Positions 25,681-33,695 of a DNA stretch of 64,000 nt are shown piece by piece. How positions within the stretch are numbered: position 1 is the stretch's first letter; each line of letters opens with the position of its first letter. The notes beneath the pieces are model-generated. The model made no database searches, had not been told where the DNA came from, and saw only the letters and a program-made list of their open reading frames with translations. A program made the position numbers and the translations under genes. The stretch comes from Acetobacteraceae bacterium ESL0709 (GTDB taxonomy: Bacteria; Pseudomonadota; Alphaproteobacteria; Acetobacterales; Acetobacteraceae): contig JAQTIA010000003.1 in NCBI GenBank assembly GCA_029433415.1, positions 372,001-436,000 of the forward strand. Direction: 5' to 3'.

Positions 25681-25701
25681 AGAACCAGCCTACCTAGACG
25701 G

Positions 25702-26235
25702 TCAATAATCTGCTCTGGGAATGATCTTCTCCACTATTTTATACGCCACGCTGGAATGTAACGCTTCGTCAGGAAAAATATCTTTTCCAGCATTGTTCTT
25801 TGGTTTCAAGACTTCGTAAAATAAAACCTCTCTCATGCTAGAAGGGTCAAGCTGGTAGAAATATTGCCTGACCTCATCATTCACACCTGGGTCATTATCA
25901 GGAATAAGGTCATTGAATATTTCAGAAATTGACGTATCCTCAATATAGCATTTCTGCAGAACGTGGCTTTTTTTAATATTTCGTTCCACAATATAAGGAT
26001 CACGGCTCTTGGCGATAATACGCTGGAATTCATCATTATAACAATTAATAATATGTTCCGTAACGCCAACTTCGCCCCCTTTATCATAAGCCGCGGTCAC
26101 TTCTTCCTCTGCTCTGGGGAGAAAAATATTACCTCCCCAATAAGTGCAAGGACCAGACTTACAGGCATAAGCGCCTGAACATAAAGACATAAACGCTAGG
26201 CCGATCAGCATATAACAACGTGACTGCCACTTCAT
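25702..26235 (-). CDS. Small secreted protein, run B type
   Basis: A 177-residue protein with signal peptide (FMSLCSGAYA) and then CKSGPCTYWGGNIFLPRAEE. Core: VTAAYDKGGEVGVTEHIINC, YNDEFQRIIAKSRDPYIVER, VLQKCYIEDTSISEIFNDLI. The pattern 'AY.KGG...(V/I)..CY......I....R...ERI..S..L..CY(L/I)ED' is the same as in runs A and C, which identifies one superfamily. Four Cys. Predicted periplasmic; inferred inhibitor/immunity. Confidence 0.65.
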   Translation of the reverse strand: MKWQSRCYMLIGLAFMSLCSGAYACKSGPCTYWGGNIFLPRAEEEVTAAYDKGGEVGVTEHIINCYNDEFQRIIAKSRDPYIVERNIKKSHVLQKCYIEDTSISEIFNDLIPDNDPGVNDEVRQYFYQLDPSSMREVLFYEVLKPKNNAGKDIFPDEALHSSVAYKIVEKIIPRADY

Positions 26236-26293
26236 TATGAAAGCTCGACTCCCATAGCCTTATTGAGAGGACGTTTCTCTATTGCCAGACACC

Positions 26294-26818
26294 TTAATTG
26301 TCAGACATCTTATCGACCAACTTCCAGACGACGCTGGCATGTAGTCCTTCATCGGGAACAATATCTCTTCCAGCATTATCTTTTGGTTTCAGAACTTCAT
26401 AAAAAGGGACATTCCTCATGCTTAATGGATCAAGCTGATAAAAATATTGCCTGACTTTATCATTCATGCCAGGGAAATTATCTGAAATAAGGTCATTGAA
26501 CAATTCAGCGATTGACACGTCCTCAATATAGCATTTTTGCAGAACGTGGCTTTTTTTAATATTTCGTTCCACAATAAAGGGATCCCGGCTCCTGGCGATA
26601 ATACGCTGCAATTCATCATTATAACAATTAATGATATGCTCCGTAATGCCGGCTACACCGCCTTTATCATAAGCTGCCGTCACTTCTTTCTCTGCTTTGG
26701 GAAGAAAAATATTATCTCCCCAATAATTGCAGGGACCGAACTTACAGGCATAAGCGCCTGAACATAAGGACATAAACGCCAAGCTGATCAGCATATAACA
26801 ATGTAACTGCCACTTCAT
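26294..26818 (-). CDS. Small secreted protein, run B type (duplicate copy)
   Basis: A 174-residue protein identical to the one at 27601. Signal peptide FMSLCSGAYA, then CKFGPCNYWGDNIFLPKAEK; core with GGVAGITEHIINC, YNDELQRIIARSRDPFIVER and VLQKCYIEDVSIAELFNDLI; unusual end VVWKLVDKMSDN, shared with the gene at 28908. Four Cys, predicted periplasmic. Confidence 0.65.
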   Translation of the reverse strand: MKWQLHCYMLISLAFMSLCSGAYACKFGPCNYWGDNIFLPKAEKEVTAAYDKGGVAGITEHIINCYNDELQRIIARSRDPFIVERNIKKSHVLQKCYIEDVSIAELFNDLISDNFPGMNDKVRQYFYQLDPLSMRNVPFYEVLKPKDNAGRDIVPDEGLHASVVWKLVDKMSDN

Positions 26819-27020
26819 TATGAAAGCTTGACTCCCATGGCGCTTCTCTTCTGGTAGGGACTTTTCGTATAATAGCGGTTTCCTTCGCTGAAGCCATATT
26901 CTGGAAAGGGAAGTTCTTTATAAAAAATACAAAAAGAATTTTGCAGGCACGATACCCCACCGACCGGCCTACTCGGGCATATGTCTCAATGGAACTTTCT
27001 TTCACAGTCAATAATCTGTT

Positions 27021-27542
27021 CTAGGGCACCATTTTTTGCAATATCTTAGAAGTTACGCTGGCATGTAGTCCTTCATCGGGAACAATATCTCTTCCAGCAT
27101 TATCTTTTGGTTTCAGAACTTCGTAAAAAGGGACATTCCTCATGCTTAATGGATCAAGCTGATAAAAATATTGCCTGACTTTATCATTCATGCCAGGGAA
27201 ATTATCTGAAATAAGGTCATTGAACAATTCAGCGATTGACACGTCCTCAATATAGCATTTTTGCAGAACGTGGCTTTTTTTAATATTTCGTTCCACAATA
27301 AAGGGATCCCGGCTCCTGGCGATAATACGCTGCAATTCATCATTATAACAATTAATGATATGCTCCGTAATGCCGACTACACCGCCTTTATCATAAGCCG
27401 CAGTCACTTCTTTCTCTGCCTTGGGGAGAAAAATATTATCTCCCCAATAATTGTAGGGACTGAACTTACAGGCATAAGCGCCTGAAAAAAAGGACATAAG
27501 AATCAGGCCGGCGACTATGTAACAACGTGACTGCCACTTCAT
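27021..27542 (-). CDS. Small secreted protein, run B type (duplicate copy)
   Basis: A 173-residue protein identical to the one at 28328. It differs from the 26294/27601 type mainly in the signal peptide (ILMSFFSGAYA), in one of the early Cys (CKFSPYNYWG, so Cys is lost) and in the end (TSKILQKMVP). The central 110 residues are almost identical to the other type, again indicating exchange. A 202-bp spacer follows; that spacer starts with a sequence resembling the 5' end of the gene at 24896 and may hold a gene remnant. Confidence 0.65.
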   Translation of the reverse strand: MKWQSRCYIVAGLILMSFFSGAYACKFSPYNYWGDNIFLPKAEKEVTAAYDKGGVVGITEHIINCYNDELQRIIARSRDPFIVERNIKKSHVLQKCYIEDVSIAELFNDLISDNFPGMNDKVRQYFYQLDPLSMRNVPFYEVLKPKDNAGRDIVPDEGLHASVTSKILQKMVP

Positions 27543-27600
27543 TATGAAAGCTCGACTCCCATGACCTTATTGAGAGGACGTTTCTCTATTGCCAGACACC

Positions 27601-28125
27601 TTAATTGTCAGACATCTTATCGACCAACTTCCAGACGACGCTGGCATGTAGTCCTTCATCGGGAACAATATCTCTTCCAGCATTATCTTTTGGTTTCAGA
27701 ACTTCATAAAAAGGGACATTCCTCATGCTTAATGGATCAAGCTGATAAAAATATTGCCTGACTTTATCATTCATGCCAGGGAAATTATCTGAAATAAGGT
27801 CATTGAACAATTCAGCGATTGACACGTCCTCAATATAGCATTTTTGCAGAACGTGGCTTTTTTTAATATTTCGTTCCACAATAAAGGGATCCCGGCTCCT
27901 GGCGATAATACGCTGCAATTCATCATTATAACAATTAATGATATGCTCCGTAATGCCGGCTACACCGCCTTTATCATAAGCTGCCGTCACTTCTTTCTCT
28001 GCTTTGGGAAGAAAAATATTATCTCCCCAATAATTGCAGGGACCGAACTTACAGGCATAAGCGCCTGAACATAAGGACATAAACGCCAAGCTGATCAGCA
28101 TATAACAATGTAACTGCCACTTCAT
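27601..28125 (-). CDS. Small secreted protein, run B type (duplicate copy)
   Basis: Identical in sequence to the 174-residue protein at 26294; lies in the second unit of the tandem duplication. Two identical copies may raise dosage or may simply be transient. Predicted periplasmic. Confidence 0.65.
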   Translation of the reverse strand: MKWQLHCYMLISLAFMSLCSGAYACKFGPCNYWGDNIFLPKAEKEVTAAYDKGGVAGITEHIINCYNDELQRIIARSRDPFIVERNIKKSHVLQKCYIEDVSIAELFNDLISDNFPGMNDKVRQYFYQLDPLSMRNVPFYEVLKPKDNAGRDIVPDEGLHASVVWKLVDKMSDN

Positions 28126-28327
28126 TATGAAAGCTTGACTCCCATGGCGCTTCTCTTCTGGTAGGGACTTTTCGTATAATAGCGGTTTCCTTCGCTGAAG
28201 CCATATTCTGGAAAGGGAAGTTCTTTATAAAAAATACAAAAAGAATTTTGCAGGCACGATACCCCACCGACCGGCCTACTCGGGCATATGTCTCAATGGA
28301 ACTTTCTTTCACAGTCAATAATCTGTT

Positions 28328-28849
28328 CTAGGGCACCATTTTTTGCAATATCTTAGAAGTTACGCTGGCATGTAGTCCTTCATCGGGAACAATATCTCTT
28401 CCAGCATTATCTTTTGGTTTCAGAACTTCGTAAAAAGGGACATTCCTCATGCTTAATGGATCAAGCTGATAAAAATATTGCCTGACTTTATCATTCATGC
28501 CAGGGAAATTATCTGAAATAAGGTCATTGAACAATTCAGCGATTGACACGTCCTCAATATAGCATTTTTGCAGAACGTGGCTTTTTTTAATATTTCGTTC
28601 CACAATAAAGGGATCCCGGCTCCTGGCGATAATACGCTGCAATTCATCATTATAACAATTAATGATATGCTCCGTAATGCCGACTACACCGCCTTTATCA
28701 TAAGCCGCAGTCACTTCTTTCTCTGCCTTGGGGAGAAAAATATTATCTCCCCAATAATTGTAGGGACTGAACTTACAGGCATAAGCGCCTGAAAAAAAGG
28801 ACATAAGAATCAGGCCGGCGACTATGTAACAACGTGACTGCCACTTCAT
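28328..28849 (-). CDS. Small secreted protein, run B type (duplicate copy)
   Basis: Identical to the 173-residue protein at 27021; lies in the second unit of the tandem duplication. It is followed by the same 202-bp spacer as its twin. Confidence 0.65.
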   Translation of the reverse strand: MKWQSRCYIVAGLILMSFFSGAYACKFSPYNYWGDNIFLPKAEKEVTAAYDKGGVVGITEHIINCYNDELQRIIARSRDPFIVERNIKKSHVLQKCYIEDVSIAELFNDLISDNFPGMNDKVRQYFYQLDPLSMRNVPFYEVLKPKDNAGRDIVPDEGLHASVTSKILQKMVP

Positions 28850-28907
28850 TATGAAAGCTCGACTCCCATGACCTTATTGAGAGGACGTTTCTCTATTGCC
28901 AGACACC

Positions 28908-29432
28908 TTAATTGTCAGACATCTTATCGACCAACTTCCAGACGACGCTGGCATGTAGCCCTTCATCGGGGAAAATATCCCTCCCAGCATTGTCTTTCGG
29001 CTTTATGACCTCGCCAAAAAAGACATCTCTTGTAGTGGCAGGATCAAATTGATAGAAATATTGCCTGACTTTATCATTCATACCGGGAAAACTATCTGGA
29101 ATAAGATCATTAAAAAACTCAAATATAGCATCGTCCTCAATATAGCACTTTTGCAGAACAATGCTTTTTTTAATATTTCGTTCCACAATATAAGGATCCC
29201 GGCTTTTGGCGATAATACGCTGGAATTCATCATTATAACAATTGATGATATGTTCCGTAATACCGACTACACCGCCTTTATCATAAGCTGCGGTCACTTC
29301 TTTCTCTGCCTTGGGGAGAAAAATATTATCTCCCCAATAATTGCAAGGACCAGATTTACAGGCATAAGCGCTTGAACATAAGAACATAAACGCCAAACTG
29401 GCAGTCATGTAACAATATGGAGGCCAACGCAT
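28908..29432 (-). CDS. Small secreted protein, run B type, first after muramidase B
   Basis: A 174-residue protein, the most divergent full-length run B copy: signal peptide FMFLCSSAYA, CYIEDDAIFEFFNDLIPD, YFYQFDPATTRDVFFGEVIK. It starts 31 bp downstream of the muramidase B stop, the best position for a cognate partner. Its last 50 bp match the left end of the 1,307-bp unit, so it served as one side of the recombination that created the tandem copies. Four Cys, predicted periplasmic. Confidence 0.65.
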   Translation of the reverse strand: MRWPPYCYMTASLAFMFLCSSAYACKSGPCNYWGDNIFLPKAEKEVTAAYDKGGVVGITEHIINCYNDEFQRIIAKSRDPYIVERNIKKSIVLQKCYIEDDAIFEFFNDLIPDSFPGMNDKVRQYFYQFDPATTRDVFFGEVIKPKDNAGRDIFPDEGLHASVVWKLVDKMSDN

Positions 29433-29463
29433 CTTTCCTGTTCCTTCCGGTCAAAAACCATAT

Positions 29464-31134
29464 TCAGGGCACGCAGGCCCTTATAAGCTCGTCACGCATA
29501 TCTTCATTCCCCCCATAAACATAGGGAATGGGGCCATGCTGATACGCATCATCTATACGTTTTTTATGATTGGCCGTCTCTATGGACACCATACTTTTCC
29601 ATGTAATAGAATTTTTACTAATCAAGCCCTCAAGTTTCGTTGGTCCTGTATTATATGCTGCATCTTCTTTATCTGTATCCCCTCTAAATCGTCTGAATAA
29701 TAATCTTGTATAGACCCTCGCGCCTTCCAGACTCTCGACAGGATCGTGCCTGTTCCAAACATTTACTTCTTCTGCCGTCTCAGGACTCATTTGCATCAGC
29801 CCCTGTATTTTTGGTTTCTTCTTATTATCGGCCAAGGGCTTCCCGTTGCTTTCAACCATTGCTTTCGCCAGGAGATAACGTTCAAGATTAATATACCCAC
29901 TTTTGCCCAGAGGGACTTTTGGAGCTCCATATAACAAAGCCAGCTGGCCTTTTGAACCTGCTTTTATATAGGGGTTAATAGTATCACATTCTACCGGAAC
30001 ATCCGAAAAGAAATTTTTATAGCTCCCGGTAATATTTATCTTTTTGAATTTCTTCCCTCCCTCATTTTTATATCCGGTTGGCAAATGATGCCTTACATCA
30101 TTTAATCCATAATAAAGCAGATGTGTTGTCAGGCTATCGCCAAATTTCTTTTTTAACTGCCGGGCGAATTTCCATGCTTCATAACGATCCAGATATTCCT
30201 GGTGAGGTTCATCAGTTCCACTTGTCAGCTTGCTCCCCCTGACGAAAACCGAGTGAGCGTAACCTGTGTCGTCTTTATAATGTTCTGCCAGAGGGAAAAT
30301 CTCGAATTTTCCTCGTGATTTTGGCGGGAAGTCCACTAACTTGTTATCATATCCTCCCATATCCAATGACAAATAGGGATTAAGGTCGTTATTATTCATC
30401 CTCAGAACTGAATTGGGATATTTTCCCATGATCAGTTTGGCGTCATTACGGAATTTTATCGGATCGAATTTCTCTTCTTTCGCTTCTGGTGCATAGCCTG
30501 TTTCACTTTTTTCAGATGCTTCCTTTTTATTGAAGGGAATCTGCTTATGATCTGCAGGGCCGAGGCTGGTTATTGCGGAAGCATGTTTCCTGCCAGCCAA
30601 TGAGGTTCCTTTTTTAGCCGGCCGATATGCTGTCTCGATAATATTTACGGAGTTCGCAAAAGATGCGGTGGGAAGGAATGCAGGAGACATAACCCCTGTT
30701 GGCAATATCCCTCCTGTAAAAGAATTTTCCTTTATGAAAGCTGAACCTCTCATAGGCAGCATATCTAACATATGCGCCTTCCTGTTTATGGAAGCTTCAA
30801 ATTCTCTTTCCGGTCGATAAAACCCTGTATCCATCGTTTTATCCAATGGAAGCACATGGCGTAGATCGCCCATGGAAAGCTCTGTTCCCTTCACTCCGGC
30901 AAGAAGACCCTGTGAGAGGAGGGCACTTGCATAACGATTTGAGGCAAGAGGAGTGCCAACCACAGCCAGAGCGCCACCCGGCCCCATTCCGCCAGTTGGC
31001 GTGAGGGCTTCTCCGCCCGAGACATGACCTTTTTCCGGCGTGAGAGACTGTTTATAGTTCTTATAGGCGTTCAGGGCATCACTATAAGCTTGCAACGCAG
31101 GAGATATCTCCCGCTGAGTGGGGGCAGGTTTCAT
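29464..31134 (-). CDS. Muramidase B: tail-linked lytic transglycosylase-like protein
   Basis: A 556-residue protein. The conserved N-terminal ~110 residues (ISPALQAYSDALNAYKNYKQ, GGEALTPTGGMGPGG, LLSQGLLAGVKGTELSMGDL) are shared with the genes at 23025 and 33696. A variable middle follows. The C-terminal ~135 residues carry SLT signatures: AKAMVESNGK with the candidate catalytic Glu near 428, QGLMQMSPETAEE, and DAAYNTGPTKL, i.e. all three classical motifs. The tail is DELIRACVP. No signal peptide. It should cleave peptidoglycan glycan strands; delivery by a phage tail is inferred from operon position. It heads a run of eight small secreted-protein genes. Confidence 0.75.
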   Translation of the reverse strand: MKPAPTQREISPALQAYSDALNAYKNYKQSLTPEKGHVSGGEALTPTGGMGPGGALAVVGTPLASNRYASALLSQGLLAGVKGTELSMGDLRHVLPLDKTMDTGFYRPEREFEASINRKAHMLDMLPMRGSAFIKENSFTGGILPTGVMSPAFLPTASFANSVNIIETAYRPAKKGTSLAGRKHASAITSLGPADHKQIPFNKKEASEKSETGYAPEAKEEKFDPIKFRNDAKLIMGKYPNSVLRMNNNDLNPYLSLDMGGYDNKLVDFPPKSRGKFEIFPLAEHYKDDTGYAHSVFVRGSKLTSGTDEPHQEYLDRYEAWKFARQLKKKFGDSLTTHLLYYGLNDVRHHLPTGYKNEGGKKFKKINITGSYKNFFSDVPVECDTINPYIKAGSKGQLALLYGAPKVPLGKSGYINLERYLLAKAMVESNGKPLADNKKKPKIQGLMQMSPETAEEVNVWNRHDPVESLEGARVYTRLLFRRFRGDTDKEDAAYNTGPTKLEGLISKNSITWKSMVSIETANHKKRIDDAYQHGPIPYVYGGNEDMRDELIRACVP

Positions 31135-31404
31135 TTTTCTGCTTTCATCCTAAACAGGGCCGCTTTATATAATAGCCGCCATCATCTGCACATGATTTAT
31201 GCAGGACAGTGCGTCCCTTTATTTTCAATAAAAGATTTTTATTTTCGAAAGGGGCACGACCCCGATAATTACGACCGGTCTATTGAACCGGAATATCTCC
31301 GGCCATAGATGCGCATAATGAAAGACCAAAGAGACATATAAGTCGCCTTATATGATAATGAACCTTTAGCGACATTTCCCCGATCTCTTAGGGTGAAGAT
31401 ACCA
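31135..31404. other. Duplicated leader and gene remnant upstream of muramidase B
   Basis: No gene. The part next to muramidase B (31150-31260) resembles 24807-24925 upstream of muramidase C. Read on the minus strand it contains VPLSKIKIFY and a stop, the exact end of the gene at 24896. It is therefore the vestige of a small secreted-protein gene, which marks the joint of an ancient module duplication. Confidence 0.55.
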
Positions 31405-31926
31405 TTATTTAGACCCGTAATGGCCTTTCAGACAGGGTAAAAACTTTTCAAGCTGAAGAGGGAAAACTATCACTGACACATCCTCATAGGAATTATTCTT
31501 GAACAGTAATTTTCTATAAAATTCTTGTCTGTCACCTGTCGTTTGGTCATAGGAAAAATATTCACTGTCCTTCTTTTTTACGCAGTCGAAATATGTTTCA
31601 AAAATATTAATACCTGCAAAATCTTCGAGATAACATGATTTTAATTCGGGACTGTTCCTGATGCGCTCTTCAAGTGTCCGATCATCTTTCAGGGCCATCA
31701 GGGATTTAATATTCTGGTAATAACAGTCTATAACCTGAGAGGCCACGCTATAGCTGCCATTTTTCATATAGGCCTTTTTAAAATCCTGATAAGCTCGTTT
31801 TGCTATGGGGCCTTCCTCAGGATCAGTCCACTCAGCCGCCTGAACAACCGGAGAAACAAACATCGCCGCCAAAAGACCGAAAATCCGTATGACCCTGAAA
31901 GTTCCCGGCATAGAAAACGCTTTCAT
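31405..31926 (-). CDS. Small secreted protein, run A type
   Basis: A 173-residue protein, signal peptide FGLLAAMFVSPVVQAAEW. Core: FKKAYMKNGSYSVASQVIDC, YYQNIKSLMALKDDRTLEER and ELKSCYLEDFA. The first ~110 residues are essentially identical to the gene at 32573, while the tail (INIFETYFDCVKKKDSEYFS...FLPCLKGHYG) has diverged. Four Cys (DCYY, SCYL, FDCVK, PCLK). Predicted periplasmic; last gene of run A. Confidence 0.65.
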   Translation of the reverse strand: MKAFSMPGTFRVIRIFGLLAAMFVSPVVQAAEWTDPEEGPIAKRAYQDFKKAYMKNGSYSVASQVIDCYYQNIKSLMALKDDRTLEERIRNSPELKSCYLEDFAGINIFETYFDCVKKKDSEYFSYDQTTGDRQEFYRKLLFKNNSYEDVSVIVFPLQLEKFLPCLKGHYGSK

Positions 31927-31946
31927 CTCTTTGTTTCCAAAAGGTT

Positions 31947-32450
31947 TCAGTGAATCTCTGTAACCTGACCGATCATGCTGTCAGTGAATTCACGGGCCAA
32001 ATCCTGCCCTTCTTTGATCGTCGGGAAGAAGCTCATAGCGTAAAATACAGATCTGACAAAAGCGTTTTTATCATCGAAATAGAGAGACGCAGGTCCCGGA
32101 TCCGTTCCTGTTTCTTCTTCCACCAAATGGCGCCTTTTCCGGTCCAGCGCATAGGCAAGACTATCTACGAGGTAACAGACCTTAAAACCAGGCGTCTCCT
32201 TTTCTGACAGACTATGACTTTCCCGGTCACCATCAAAGGTCTTTTTGCCTATAGAATCTCCATAACAACGATCCACATATTGGTTAAGTAGACCTAATCC
32301 CCCTTTTTTATAGATAATATTAAAATTGCGCTCTGCCCGTTTTACATAAATGTGGTAATCTTGTTCAGGGACAGCTTCTGCTATGGAAAAGCAGGATATT
32401 ATCGCGAATACTGAAAGAATTACGCCGGTTTTTACGGGAGCAAAGAGCAT
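31947..32450 (-). CDS. Small secreted protein, run A, divergent subgroup
   Basis: About 167 residues from the ATG at 32450, where a good signal peptide starts (VILSVFAIISCFSIAEA); the frame extends to 32489 only through a TTG. Core: FNIIYKKGGLGLLNQYVDRC, VCYLVDSLAYALDRKRRHLV, TGTDPGPASLYFDDKNAFVR and SFFPTIKEGQDLAREF. The C-terminal ~95 residues are identical to those of the gene at 33118, while the N-terminal half differs. Paired with the gene at 31405 as one unit of a duplicated two-gene module. Confidence 0.6.
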   Translation of the reverse strand: MLFAPVKTGVILSVFAIISCFSIAEAVPEQDYHIYVKRAERNFNIIYKKGGLGLLNQYVDRCYGDSIGKKTFDGDRESHSLSEKETPGFKVCYLVDSLAYALDRKRRHLVEEETGTDPGPASLYFDDKNAFVRSVFYAMSFFPTIKEGQDLAREFTDSMIGQVTEIH

Positions 32451-32572
32451 AATTTTACGGTTTTTCAGAGACACTTTCAAGATATGCAAGGCAGATTACT
32501 GTAATGGTTACTCATGTCACGAGCAAGGAAATCTCTTTGGTTGATTGAAATATCAATTTCGTATGATTTATC

Positions 32573-33097
32573 CTAATGGGGTCCGTAATAGCTCTTCAAA
32601 CAGGGAAGGAATTTTTTAAGCTGAAGGGGGAAAGATTCCACCAAAAAATTATCATCGTCAGAATCCTCCTTGAACAGTAAATCCCTGTAAAATGTTTGCC
32701 TGTCATCCGTAGTTTGTCCATAAGAAAAATACTCGCTGTCCCTCTTTTTTACACAGTCAAGAGTCCCCTGAAAAATATCGATAGCTGCGAAATCTTCGAG
32801 ATAGCATGATTTTAATTCAGGACTGTTCCTGATGCGCTCTTCAAGTGTCCGATCATCTTTCAGGGCCATCAGGGATTTAATATTCTGATAATAACAGTCT
32901 ATAACCTGAGAGGCCACGCTATAGCTGCCATTTTTCATATAGGCCTTTTTAAAATCCTGATAAGCCCGTTTTGCTATGGGGCCTTCCTCAGGATCAGTCC
33001 ACTCAGCTGCCTGAAGAACCGGAGAAACAAACATCGCCGCCAAAAGACCGAAAATCCGTATGACCCTGAAAGTTCCCGGCATAGAAAACGCTTTCAT
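32573..33097 (-). CDS. Small secreted protein, run A type
   Basis: A 174-residue paralogue of the gene at 31405, with the same start region and core and a divergent tail (IDIFQGTLDCVKKRDSEYFS...FLPCLKSYYG). Spaced 20 bp after the gene at 33118, as its twin is after the gene at 31947. Four Cys; predicted periplasmic. Confidence 0.65.
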   Translation of the reverse strand: MKAFSMPGTFRVIRIFGLLAAMFVSPVLQAAEWTDPEEGPIAKRAYQDFKKAYMKNGSYSVASQVIDCYYQNIKSLMALKDDRTLEERIRNSPELKSCYLEDFAAIDIFQGTLDCVKKRDSEYFSYGQTTDDRQTFYRDLLFKEDSDDDNFLVESFPLQLKKFLPCLKSYYGPH

Positions 33098-33117
33098 CTC
33101 TTTGTTTCCAAAAGGTT

Positions 33118-33621
33118 TCAGTGAATCTCTGTAACCTGACCGATCATGCTGTCAGTGAATTCACGGGCCAAATCCTGCCCTTCTTTGATCGTCGGGAAGA
33201 AGCTCATAGCGTAAAATACAGATCTGACAAAAGCGTTTTTATCATCGAAATAGAGAGACGCAGGTCCCGGATCCGTTCCTGTTTCTTCTTCCACCAAATG
33301 GCGCCTTTTCCGGTCCAGCGCATAGGCAAGACTATCTACGAGGTAACAGACCTTAAAACCAGGCGTCTCCTGATAGGGTATGCGACTATTTTCTACGATA
33401 CCGTCCAACGTTTTTTTTCCGAAATTTTCGCCATAACAATGAGTGACATATTGGTTAAGGAGATCAAGTCCTCCCTTCTTATACACTGTGAGGCTGTCAG
33501 ACTTGGCACGTTCCATGTAAAGCTGATAATCTCGTGCGGCACTGGCCTCTGCTGTGGATATAGCAAAAAGAAACAGCAAGAGAGAAAAGAGATATAGTCC
33601 TTTCCCAAAAAAATACCACAT
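33118..33621 (-). CDS. Small secreted protein, run A, first after muramidase A
   Basis: A 167-residue protein with signal peptide (LFSLLLFLFAISTAEA). It shares its C-terminal ~95 residues with the gene at 31947 and has its own N-terminal half (LTVYKKGGLDLLNQYVTHCY). It starts 74 bp downstream of muramidase A. The KGG motif and spaced Cys place it in the same superfamily as runs B and C. Predicted periplasmic; inferred inhibitor/immunity. Confidence 0.6.
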   Translation of the reverse strand: MWYFFGKGLYLFSLLLFLFAISTAEASAARDYQLYMERAKSDSLTVYKKGGLDLLNQYVTHCYGENFGKKTLDGIVENSRIPYQETPGFKVCYLVDSLAYALDRKRRHLVEEETGTDPGPASLYFDDKNAFVRSVFYAMSFFPTIKEGQDLAREFTDSMIGQVTEIH

Positions 33622-33695
33622 TGCAAGAAAGCTACCCCTTACTTACATGATAACATAGTCATTGTAGCATGAAATCTCTCCGGAGATACATAACT

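Larger units (their letters stand above)
26257..27563. repeat. 1,307-bp tandem duplication, unit 1
   Basis: This unit holds the genes at 26294 and 27021. It is repeated immediately at 27564-28870. Predicted proteins of corresponding genes are identical, and the intergenic DNA I compared is identical as well, so the duplication is very recent. A third partial copy of the left end begins at 28871. Confidence 0.8.
27564..28870. repeat. 1,307-bp tandem duplication, unit 2
   Basis: Second copy of 26257-27563, containing the genes at 27601 and 28328. See unit 1. Confidence 0.8.

Noticed and set aside
28049..28318. 89-codon minus-strand open frame (also at 26742-27011)
   Set aside because: It overlaps the start of a better-supported secreted-protein gene in another frame, lacks a signal peptide or family resemblance, and is repeated only because it lies in the tandem duplication.
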